Positions 8,513 to 14,929 of a stretch of DNA of 29,510 nt are shown here, piece after piece; the stretch's first letter is position 1, and each line of letters starts with the position of its first letter. The translations under genes and the position numbers were made by a program. Source of the stretch: Bacteroidales bacterium (GTDB lineage: Bacteria > Bacteroidota > Bacteroidia > Bacteroidales > B18-G4); the NCBI GenBank assembly GCA_030618905.1, contig JAUXCL010000007.1:1-29510 (forward strand), read 5' to 3'. Under the pieces are notes generated by a model. That model had not been told where the DNA came from, did no database searches, and was given only the letters and a program-made list of their open reading frames with translations.

Positions 8513-9127
8513 ATGAATAAATTCTATGTAATAATTGTCGCTATCCTGATCACCCTGGGAGCAGGATTATTCTTTCTCCCGGAACGGACCAACATACATG
8601 AAGTTAAACCGGAGCTTCTTTTGCAGGAATTTAATAACCAGAAGAGATTTTGGAGCACAGATATGATCGCTGAAAAATTGATCGATAAAGATCCATCCCT
8701 GTTACTGATCGATGTGAGATCCTTTGATGAATACATGGAATATTCTCTGCCCAATGCCATGAACATCCCCCTGGGATCTATCCTCGACTCAGCCTGGATG
8801 GATTACTTCGACCAGGATCATTATGACATCGTGCTGTTTTCAAATGGAGATATCTACCCAGACCAGGCCTGGTTTTTACTCAAACGACTGGGTTATCAAC
8901 ACCTGTATATTATGAAAGGTGGTTTGAACTGCTGGGCTGAAACAATTCTCCAACCGGTTCCACCGCACGCCACAGATCCAACAGAAGCATTCGAACTGTA
9001 TGATTTCAGGAAAGGTGCCAGTATGTTTTTTGGTGCCGGCACCCAGGAAATCAACCGGGAAGTTAAACAGGAAACAATTACTGTCACACCAAGAAAAAAG
9101 AAGACAGTGATAGAGGGAGGTTGTTAA
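8513..9127 (+). CDS. Membrane-anchored rhodanese-like protein without catalytic Cys, EGGC tail (1)
   Basis: 204 residues: an uncleaved hydrophobic anchor at about 4-22, then a rhodanese fold at about 50-145 (Leu-Ile-Asp-Val-Arg-Ser at 65-70, Ala-Met-Asn-Ile-Pro at 82-86, Lys-Gly-Gly-Leu-Asn at 135-139). The active-site loop, normally beginning with the persulfide Cys, reads Phe-Ser-Asn-Gly-Asp; Ser110 is in the Cys position, so classical sulfurtransferase chemistry is unlikely. The C-terminus is basic and ends Arg-Lys-Lys-Lys-Thr-Val-Ile-Glu-Gly-Gly-Cys (C204), almost the same as the next protein. C140 is the only other Cys. A basic residue before the anchor predicts a periplasmic domain. Sixth gene of the sulfur cluster. 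A role as a binding or sulfur-carrier protein for the YeeE pair or the Mo enzyme is inference. Confidence 0.85.
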   Translation: MNKFYVIIVAILITLGAGLFFLPERTNIHEVKPELLLQEFNNQKRFWSTDMIAEKLIDKDPSLLLIDVRSFDEYMEYSLPNAMNIPLGSILDSAWMDYFDQDHYDIVLFSNGDIYPDQAWFLLKRLGYQHLYIMKGGLNCWAETILQPVPPHATDPTEAFELYDFRKGASMFFGAGTQEINREVKQETITVTPRKKKTVIEGGC

Positions 9128-9145
9128 CCAATAAATGCATTAAAC

Positions 9146-9787
9146 ATGAAAGAAATTACCCGAACAAAAAGACTGTTTATATTTTCAATACTATTTGCCA
9201 TCATCATTATCATCGGCCTGTTAACGATTAAAAGGCCTCATCTTGTTTATCGATTAAGCCCGGAAGAAGCCCTGACAGAAACAATGTCGCTTATGGATGA
9301 ATATTTCCCGGAAGATATTCCCATGCTGGTTGAATATGCAGATCCGGCATTTCAGCTCATCGACATCAGGAATCCATATGAATACCTCAAAGGCCATATT
9401 GAAACAGCTATTAACATACCTGTTTACAGCATACTGGATAATGAAAATCTCAAGTTTTTTAAGCGCATGGCTGCTGATACCGTAACCATCATCCTCTATG
9501 GAAAAGATCAATTGGAAGCCAATAGTCCATGGATGCTTCTAAATCAATTGGGGTACAATAACATTAAAGTATTATTGGGGGGATATGATTATTATGCCAA
9601 TGGCCCGCTGGACTTTTATGACATGCCTGAAATACCCGAATACCTGGTTGAAGAAGCCAAATATGATTTTGCAGACATCATCTCCCAGGCTGGCCTGGGG
9701 CAGCCATCTATCTCATCTGAGTCGAGCCGGGAAGTGGTTATACCGGTAAGAAGGAAAAAGAAAAATGTTGTAGAAGGTGGTTGTTAA
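9146..9787 (+). CDS. Membrane-anchored rhodanese-like protein without catalytic Cys, EGGC tail (2)
   Basis: 213 residues, a diverged paralogue of the preceding gene. The N-terminus is basic (K2, R6, K8, R9), then an anchor helix at 10-28, then a rhodanese fold: Leu-Ile-Asp-Ile-Arg-Asn at 71-76, Gly-His-Ile at 83-85, Ala-Ile-Asn-Ile-Pro at 88-92. The active-site Cys is replaced by Gly119 (Leu-Tyr-Gly-Lys-Asp). The only cysteine in the whole protein is the last residue, C213, in the tail Arg-Lys-Lys-Lys-Asn-Val-Val-Glu-Gly-Gly-Cys. The anchor places the domain and tail in the periplasm. Last gene of the cluster; its stop lies 8 bp from the convergent end of the Crp/Fnr regulator gene. Confidence 0.85.
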   Translation: MKEITRTKRLFIFSILFAIIIIIGLLTIKRPHLVYRLSPEEALTETMSLMDEYFPEDIPMLVEYADPAFQLIDIRNPYEYLKGHIETAINIPVYSILDNENLKFFKRMAADTVTIILYGKDQLEANSPWMLLNQLGYNNIKVLLGGYDYYANGPLDFYDMPEIPEYLVEEAKYDFADIISQAGLGQPSISSESSREVVIPVRRKKKNVVEGGC

Positions 9788-9792
9788 ATGAG

Positions 9793-9815
9793 AGATCAAC
9801 CGCTTTTGCTGATCT
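9793..9815. terminator. Inverted repeat at the junction of convergent genes, possible terminator
   Basis: AGATCA (9793-9798) and TGATCT (9810-9815) are exact inverted repeats, with an inner GC-TTTT-GC able to extend the hairpin after a bulge. It spans the stop codon of the regulator gene and lies just after the rhodanese stop. There is no strong T-run on either side, so a factor-independent bidirectional terminator is possible but weakly supported. Confidence 0.3.
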
Positions 9816-10479
9816 TATTCAACATCTCATAATTTTTAATCTGTATCATCTTCCCATCCATGCAGATGACACCAATATCCATCAATTCATGTATGGCCCT
9901 GGAAACACTTTCCCTTGTGGCACCAATGAGCGCACCAAGGTCAGTTCTTGACAATGGCAATTCAAATTCATCACTCTGGCTTACCGTATTGGCAAAATAA
10001 ATCAGGGCATCAGCCAGCCTGCCGTTAAGGTGTTTTTGAAATTGATTAACAAAACGGTCATAATAACTCATCTCATTCTGGCATAAATACAAAATCAGTT
10101 CATAGGCAAACTGATGGTTGCGCTTGATCAGCTCTTTAAAGGAGAAAATATCAATATAACAGATCCTGGAAGGCTTCAGTGCTGTTGCTGAATAACGATG
10201 TATCTTGTCAAACAGGATGGTTTGTATACCAATATAATAACCAGGTGGAACCAGGCGCAAAATTTGATCTTTTCCGCTGGGCCCCATCATATGAATCTTG
10301 GCGAGCCCGGATTTGATATAAGCTATATGGGATGAGAGTGTTCCTTCCTTGATGATATGTTCATTTTTCTTGAGGACGACTTCAGCGCAATTCCGATTCA
10401 GAAAATCCAATTCTTTATCCCCCAGGGTCTCAACAGCTTTTGATTTGATATCACAACTTGTGCAATTTGCAGCATCCAT
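9796..10479 (-). CDS. Crp/Fnr-family transcriptional regulator
   Basis: 227 residues: an N-terminal cyclic-nucleotide-binding-type beta-roll (about 25-130), a dimer helix, and a winged helix-turn-helix around residues 170-200 (Leu-Ser-Arg-Thr-Asp-Leu-Gly-Ala-Leu-Ile-Gly then Arg-Glu-Ser-Val-Ser-Arg). The residues that bind cAMP in E. coli CRP are not evident. The N-terminus has Cys-Thr-Ser-Cys (C6, C9), with further Cys at 31, 107 and 133. This recalls the Cys pattern of FNR, which holds an oxygen-sensitive [4Fe-4S] cluster, though the spacing differs, so a redox, sulfide or NO sensor is plausible but unproven. It is convergent to the sulfur cluster. A perfect Crp/Fnr-type palindrome is centred about 32 bp upstream of its ATG, which suggests autoregulation. 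Confidence 0.92.
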   Translation of the reverse strand: MDAANCTSCDIKSKAVETLGDKELDFLNRNCAEVVLKKNEHIIKEGTLSSHIAYIKSGLAKIHMMGPSGKDQILRLVPPGYYIGIQTILFDKIHRYSATALKPSRICYIDIFSFKELIKRNHQFAYELILYLCQNEMSYYDRFVNQFQKHLNGRLADALIYFANTVSQSDEFELPLSRTDLGALIGATRESVSRAIHELMDIGVICMDGKMIQIKNYEMLNKISKSG

Positions 10480-10502
10480 AATTCGGATTTAGTTTTTTAG
10501 AT

Positions 10503-10520
10503 ATGTGATGAAGATCACAT
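10503..10520. promoter_or_regulatory. Crp/Fnr-family operator palindrome
   Basis: ATGTGAT-GAAG-ATCACAT is a perfect inverted repeat with 7-bp arms and contains TGTGA-N6-TCACA, the exact spacing used by Crp/Fnr-family dimers. It lies between the regulator gene (start 10479, minus) and the small membrane-protein gene (start 10618, plus). It would overlap the regulator's own promoter and sit at about -77 for the divergent gene. Confidence 0.75.
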
Positions 10521-10574
10521 TTTTTTTGAATTAAAATCACATCGATACATATGACTATCAGTATATTAAAGTTG

Positions 10575-10582
10575 TATCTTTG
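10575..10582 (+). promoter_or_regulatory. Candidate -7 box for the small Cys-rich membrane protein
   Basis: TATCTTTG fits TAnnTTTG and lies 35 bp upstream of the ATG at 10618. No clear -33 TTTG at the right spacing, consistent with help from a regulator bound at the palindrome upstream. Confidence 0.45.
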
Positions 10583-10617
10583 TATAAGTTGTTAACGGTA
10601 CTAAAAAATTGAAAATT

Positions 10618-10845
10618 ATGAAACGACACGTGCTTGTTAATTTTGCTATATTGTTCGGCTTTATCGGATTCATCGGTTATCTCTTTATGATTGTTTCTGG
10701 TTTTTTTGGATGTTGTGCCGGGCTTACTACTCCGATTTTTCACAAAATTGTGATTTTCGTTCTGGTCTCTGCCGTAGTACTGTTCGGTGTCTGTATGTAT
10801 AACAACTGTTGTACAGCAAGCAAGAGGGAGAAAGAACAACTTTAA
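10618..10845 (+). CDS. Small Cys-rich two-helix membrane protein, function unknown
   Basis: A 75-residue protein with two hydrophobic helices (about 6-28 and 42-60), one Cys pair at the end of the first helix (Gly-Cys-Cys-Ala-Gly) and, after the second helix, Cys-Met-Tyr-Asn-Asn-Cys-Cys, then a charged tail. I chose the ATG at 10618; a TTG three codons earlier is possible. It has its own promoter candidate and a Crp/Fnr palindrome upstream, divergent from the regulator gene, which suggests it belongs to the same regulon. I do not recognise a family. The clustered Cys residues could bind metal or react with sulfide or persulfide, but that is speculation. Confidence 0.65.
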   Translation: MKRHVLVNFAILFGFIGFIGYLFMIVSGFFGCCAGLTTPIFHKIVIFVLVSAVVLFGVCMYNNCCTASKREKEQL

Positions 10846-10898
10846 ATACTTATCCTAAAAATATATAAAATTTTTGTATTGACCAAATAGGTTTTATC

Positions 10899-11750
10899 CT
10901 ATCCTTTTAACTCGCTTTGTCTTTTCAGATAGACACGTTTCGAGATCCTTATAGAAAACTCATACAGCAATAGCAATGGTATACAGACCATGACCTGGCT
11001 GAATATATCAGGTGGAGTAATGATGGCAGACAGGACAAGGATGATGATCAGCATATACTTCCTGTTCTTTTTCATAAAAGCAGGTGTAATGATGCCTACC
11101 TTGGTCAGAAAATAAACAAAAACCGGTAGTTCAAATACCAATCCTACGGCAAAGGAGACAGATACCACTGTACTGATATATGATCCTAATGCAATTTGGT
11201 TCTTAACAAACTCACTAACCTGGTATGTTCCCAAAAAATGCAAGGTAAGGGGAACGATCAAAAAATAGCTAAAGAGAACCCCGGTCAGAAACAAAATACT
11301 GCAAACAGCCACAGCCCCACCGGAATATTTCTTCTCCTTAGATTTCAATGCTGGCTTGACAAAGCTCCATATCTCCCATACCAGGTAGGGAAAACCAACG
11401 ATAATACCAGCTATTATGGAGATGTACATATGCGTCAGGAATTGCCCTGACATCTTCAGGTTAATCACTTTTAAGGACAAATCATCCATGCATAATGCGC
11501 TGACCGACAGGTAATCTGCAAGTTGACACAGCAAGCGATTGGTAATAAAATCTGAATCTTTCGGCGCGAGGATGATCTCATCAAAAATAATTTCCCTGTT
11601 CAGGAACGCAACGATACCCAATATGATAATGGCAACAACAGATCTTACAATATGCCATCGCAATTCTTCAAGATGCTCCCAGAAAGACATTTCTTTCTGG
11701 TTAGCTTCTGGTTTTTTATTTTTCTTCTTATTGGATACGACCTCTGCCAT
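10899..11750 (-). CDS. tatC: Twin-arginine translocase subunit TatC
   Basis: A six-helix membrane protein with the N-terminal TatC signature Phe-Trp-Glu-His-Leu-Glu-Glu-Leu-Arg, the site that recognises twin-arginine signals. I place the start at the ATG at 11750 (283 residues): GGGGAG lies just upstream at a suitable distance, and a TAnnTTTG box lies 34 bp before it. The frame continues upstream to an ATG at 11807 and a TTG at 11810, which would add about 20 hydrophobic residues and has no Shine-Dalgarno. The gene is about 1 kb from the sulfur locus, whose Mo enzyme and Rieske protein both carry Arg-Arg signals. No tatA or tatB is in the window. Confidence 0.95.
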   Translation of the reverse strand: MAEVVSNKKKNKKPEANQKEMSFWEHLEELRWHIVRSVVAIIILGIVAFLNREIIFDEIILAPKDSDFITNRLLCQLADYLSVSALCMDDLSLKVINLKMSGQFLTHMYISIIAGIIVGFPYLVWEIWSFVKPALKSKEKKYSGGAVAVCSILFLTGVLFSYFLIVPLTLHFLGTYQVSEFVKNQIALGSYISTVVSVSFAVGLVFELPVFVYFLTKVGIITPAFMKKNRKYMLIIILVLSAIITPPDIFSQVMVCIPLLLLYEFSIRISKRVYLKRQSELKG

Positions 11751-11783
11751 AAGCTCCCCAAACAGGTATAATGAAATCAAAGC

Positions 11784-11791
11784 CAAAAATA
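11784..11791 (-). promoter_or_regulatory. Candidate -7 box for tatC
   Basis: Read on the minus strand this is TATTTTTG, matching TAnnTTTG, 34 bp upstream of the chosen ATG at 11750. Transcription starting here would exclude the longer tatC frame beginning at 11807. Confidence 0.4.
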
Positions 11792-11869
11792 ATAAATCCT
11801 CCAACATCAATGGCTTATCGGGGACAAGAATTCTCAGTATTATTCCTTTTATTAGCGTATTTTAGTTAG

Positions 11870-12871
11870 ATGTTAGATCGTTTCAGGCGCTTGACCAAAT
11901 TAATTCCAACATTCGCTTCCATGCTTTGTGATTTCAGAAAGCAGCGGAGGTTCATCCGGCAGGTACTTGAAAATGACATCCGGGAAGCAGCTATTTCAAA
12001 TGACGGAACACTTGACAACAATGACTTTGAGAAAATCAGGCATTATTATGGTTTTGGTGTCCCCGCCATTGTTGGAGAAAACTTTTGCACCCTCCGTGGA
12101 ATAAAAATGTTGCCGGCAGAAAGAATGGCAAGTACCTACCAGGGAGCATTAACAGGTTTGTATGATGACTTTTTTGACAAAAGCAATCTTTCCCGGGAAC
12201 AGATCATAAAGATGATGCATGAGCCCGAAGGCTATCCGGCCAGGACATCATTAGAAAAGCTATTTATCAATTTCCTGTTAAAAGTTCATGAAAACACTCC
12301 TGATCTCAATCTATTGAACGCGGCATTCGATAATGTCTTTGAGGCCCAAACAGGAAGCTTATCCCAGCAAGACAAAGCAATGAGTACAGATGAGTTGATC
12401 GATATCACCATCAAAAAAGGAGGATATTCCCTGTTATTTTACAGAAGCGTCTTTGAACATCCAATGTCAAATGATGAACGCACAGCAATATACCAAATTG
12501 GTGGATTAATGCAAATGGCCAATGATATCTTTGATGTTTATGAAGACAGTCGTCAGGATATTGACACTGTGATTACATGCAGCAAACATATACAATTTGT
12601 GAGGGAAGTATATGAAAAACAGTTTCAGCAGGCCGTTAAGGCTGTGAAACGACTGGATTATCCTAAAAACCAGGTCCGTAGGTTTCTATTTAAACTCTCA
12701 CTGGGTATCAGCCGTTGTCATGTCTGCCTTGATCAGCTGGAAAGCGTTGAAAGATCTCATGGAGGAATTTTTGAACCCGGGCAGTTGACAAGAACAGAAT
12801 TGGTATGTGATATGGAAAAATGGAGAAACAAATTCCGTTCAGCAAGCTATTATATAAAAACCGATCTTTAA
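11870..12871 (+). CDS. Class I isoprenoid (terpene) synthase-like protein
   Basis: 333 residues, predicted all-helical. Two features match the metal-binding motifs of class I terpenoid synthases: Asp-Asp-Phe-Phe-Asp at 99-103 (DDxxD) and Asn-Asp-Ile-Phe-Asp-Val-Tyr-Glu-Asp at 218-226, an NSE-like motif with Asp in place of Ser/Thr. About 115-120 residues separate them, as in the family, and a Lys-Lys-Gly-Gly lies between. These motifs bind Mg2+ and diphosphate, so a prenyl-diphosphate substrate is likely, but no product can be named. A Cys-His-Val-Cys near residue 285 is unusual. It is divergent from tatC and overlaps the end of queA by 4 bp; the neighbours give no pathway hint. Confidence 0.7.
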   Translation: MLDRFRRLTKLIPTFASMLCDFRKQRRFIRQVLENDIREAAISNDGTLDNNDFEKIRHYYGFGVPAIVGENFCTLRGIKMLPAERMASTYQGALTGLYDDFFDKSNLSREQIIKMMHEPEGYPARTSLEKLFINFLLKVHENTPDLNLLNAAFDNVFEAQTGSLSQQDKAMSTDELIDITIKKGGYSLLFYRSVFEHPMSNDERTAIYQIGGLMQMANDIFDVYEDSRQDIDTVITCSKHIQFVREVYEKQFQQAVKAVKRLDYPKNQVRRFLFKLSLGISRCHVCLDQLESVERSHGGIFEPGQLTRTELVCDMEKWRNKFRSASYYIKTDL

Positions 12872-14103
12872 GATTGCTTGAAGAACAGGCAACTATCTCC
12901 GTAACTCAGGAACCTGAAGTCATTCTGCAGGGCTGTTTGATAAACGTCTCTCCACGGCTCACCAACCAGGGCAGCTACAAGTAAGAGCAAGGTGCTTTTT
13001 GGCATGTGAAAATTTGTGACCAGGGCATCAACAAACCTGAACCGATAACCAGGAACTATGATCATTTGGGTACTGCCGCTGATACTTGATAAATCATGAC
13101 TTTCCATATAAGACAATATTGCCGACAGGGCATCATTCTTACTAGGTTCCGTATTAGTTTGCTCATATGCCTCCCATTGCCTGATCATGAACCCATCTGG
13201 CTTAATATTTTTAGTGACTGTTTGGATGCCAAGCCAATAAAGACTTTCCAAAGAACGCACAGAGGTAGTCCCGACTGCAGTAAGGTGGTCATCAGGCCTT
13301 GACAATAGGGTTTCAAGCAGATCCTTACTGAATATCACCTGTTCGCTATGCATGGTATGGTCTTTAATCCTTCTGGCACTGACAGGCTTGAAAGTACCGG
13401 CCCCCACATGCAAAGTCAATTTTTTAAACTGAACTTCATTTTTCAATAATTGCTGAATAAGCTGCTCTGTAAAATGCAAACCCGCTGTTGGCGCTGCAAC
13501 TGATCCCTCATCTTTGGCATAAATAGTCTGGTACCTGACCTTGTCAGATGCTATTGAAGCTCGCTTTATATAAGGTGGTAAAGGAACCTGGCCGGAAGCA
13601 TCAAGGACTTCCGAAAAGGTCAATCCAGGCTCATCCCATGAAAATTCAATTAAAAATGCATCTTCAAGTGATTGCTTAAGTGTGGCCTGCAATTTAATCT
13701 GCAAATCCCCAATTTTAACTTCTTTTATTAATACTCCTTGCTTCCACTTTTTTACATTCCCCACCAGGCATTTCCAGGTCACCGGGCCTTTTTGCTGAAA
13801 AGCCAATTCAAAATGCTTGCTTGGTTCAAGCGGTTCCAGGCAAAAGACCTCGATACGGGCACCACTCTCTTTGTAAAAAATGATACGGGCCTGGATTACC
13901 CTGGTTTCATTAAAAACCATCAGGCTTTGATTTGGAATATAATCCGGCAGGTCCCGAAAATGGCCCATTGCAATTTCATGGTCCCTGCAAATGATCAATT
14001 TAGAACTGTCACGCGCTTCCAGTGGAAACTCAGCAATCCGGTCATGCGGAAGATCATATTGATAATCATTGATATTGATTGTATCAGGACCGGGCAGCAT
14101 CAT
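12868..14103 (-). CDS. queA: S-adenosylmethionine:tRNA ribosyltransferase-isomerase QueA
   Basis: 411 residues, a full-length QueA. It transfers and rearranges the ribosyl part of SAM onto 7-aminomethyl-7-deazaguanine in tRNA to make epoxyqueuosine. Visible family blocks: Tyr-Asp-Leu-Pro-His-Asp-Arg-Ile-Ala at the N-terminus, Gly-Ser-Val-Ala-Ala-Pro-Thr-Ala-Gly-Leu-His-Phe in the middle, and Val-Thr-Asn-Phe-His-Met-Pro-Lys-Ser-Thr-Leu near the C-terminus. Two ATGs in tandem (14103 and 14100) begin it. The first overlaps the stop of the upstream hydrolase gene as TGATG, so the two are probably translationally coupled. No other queuosine genes are in the window. Confidence 0.97.
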   Translation of the reverse strand: MMLPGPDTININDYQYDLPHDRIAEFPLEARDSSKLIICRDHEIAMGHFRDLPDYIPNQSLMVFNETRVIQARIIFYKESGARIEVFCLEPLEPSKHFELAFQQKGPVTWKCLVGNVKKWKQGVLIKEVKIGDLQIKLQATLKQSLEDAFLIEFSWDEPGLTFSEVLDASGQVPLPPYIKRASIASDKVRYQTIYAKDEGSVAAPTAGLHFTEQLIQQLLKNEVQFKKLTLHVGAGTFKPVSARRIKDHTMHSEQVIFSKDLLETLLSRPDDHLTAVGTTSVRSLESLYWLGIQTVTKNIKPDGFMIRQWEAYEQTNTEPSKNDALSAILSYMESHDLSSISGSTQMIIVPGYRFRFVDALVTNFHMPKSTLLLLVAALVGEPWRDVYQTALQNDFRFLSYGDSCLFFKQS

Positions 14104-14879
14104 CAGTGTTTTGTCAGGAAGTCAATTACCAATTGATAAAATTTTTCTGGCTCATCTGCATGTACCCAATGGGTGCCATTTTCAATGGACTTGATTTCAG
14201 CTTTGGGGAAACTCCCGAAGATGGCTCTATAGTCATCATCAGAAACATAGTCGGACTGCGCACCACGGATAAATAGTGCAGGTCCGTCAAAACGTGTGGA
14301 AAAGTAAACGCCATCATACATGGATTCCAGGTTCTCATACAGTGATTCAAGGTTAAGCCGCCATCCCAGCTTATCTTTATCTTTCCAGAATAGGTTTTTT
14401 AACAGAAATTGTCTGATTCGCTCTGAGCTAACGGTTTCACTCAGCTTTGAAGCCACATCCTTTCTGTTCCTGTATTTTACCGGATCGATATCAAGCATCG
14501 CCCGGATCAACTGCTGATGGTGGGTATGGGTAACGTATGTTCTGAGGCTGACATCAACAATGATGATCCGCGATACGATCCCGGGGTTTTCCAATGTATA
14601 TCTCATCACCACTTTCCCTCCCATAGAATGCCCTATGATGATAGGATTCTCCAATTTATGCTCATCGACAAACTCGGCAAGGTCATCAACAAGTGCATAA
14701 TAGTTAAACGCATGACTGTGTGGAGAATGACCATGGTTTCGCTGATCCGGGATGATGACACGATAGTTATTTTCAGCCAGTCTTTTTCCAAATGTCACCC
14801 AGTTGTCAGAAATGCCCAGTATACCATGTAAAATAATAATTGGCTGTCCCTCACCATATGATCTGAAGAAGAGTTCCAT
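14103..14879 (-). CDS. Alpha/beta hydrolase (YbfF-like esterase)
   Basis: 258 residues with the alpha/beta-hydrolase fold: His-Gly-Ile-Leu-Gly (oxyanion region) near 18-22, Asp-Gln-Arg-Asn-His-Gly-His-Ser near 45-52, nucleophile Ser85 in Gly-His-Ser-Met-Gly-Gly, and the likely catalytic His237 in Gly-Thr-His-Trp. This pattern fits the YbfF group of small acyl-ester hydrolases; the substrate is not known. It is first in a pair with queA, with overlapping stop and start. A TAnnTTTG box lies only 4 bp before the ATG, so the transcript may have almost no leader. Confidence 0.9.
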   Translation of the reverse strand: MELFFRSYGEGQPIIILHGILGISDNWVTFGKRLAENNYRVIIPDQRNHGHSPHSHAFNYYALVDDLAEFVDEHKLENPIIIGHSMGGKVVMRYTLENPGIVSRIIIVDVSLRTYVTHTHHQQLIRAMLDIDPVKYRNRKDVASKLSETVSSERIRQFLLKNLFWKDKDKLGWRLNLESLYENLESMYDGVYFSTRFDGPALFIRGAQSDYVSDDDYRAIFGSFPKAEIKSIENGTHWVHADEPEKFYQLVIDFLTKH

Positions 14880-14883
14880 GCTG

Positions 14884-14891
14884 CAAAAGTA
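14884..14891 (-). promoter_or_regulatory. Candidate -7 box for the hydrolase-queA pair
   Basis: On the minus strand this reads TACTTTTG, a TAnnTTTG match. It ends 4 bp before the ATG at 14879, so transcription would begin at or next to the start codon (a leaderless message). It could equally be a chance match. Confidence 0.3.
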
Positions 14892-14929
14892 TTAAGCTTT
14901 CCTTAACTATACATTTATGATGACAATTT

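Noticed and set aside
10558..10839. Minus-strand open frame opposite the small Cys-rich protein
   Set aside because: The plus frame has a clean two-helix pattern, a promoter candidate and an ATG; the opposite frame is low-complexity and polar and would cross the promoter.
10887..10902. ATAGG-N6-CCTAT inverted repeat after the small membrane protein gene
   Set aside because: Only 5-bp AT-rich arms, no T-run in the right place, and it runs into the tatC stop; too weak to call a terminator.
11751..11810. Extra hydrophobic N-terminus of TatC resembling a TatA-like helix
   Set aside because: The ATG at 11750 has a GGGGAG and a promoter box just upstream, while the longer starts (TTG 11810, ATG 11807) have neither. 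The segment lacks the features of TatA after the helix.
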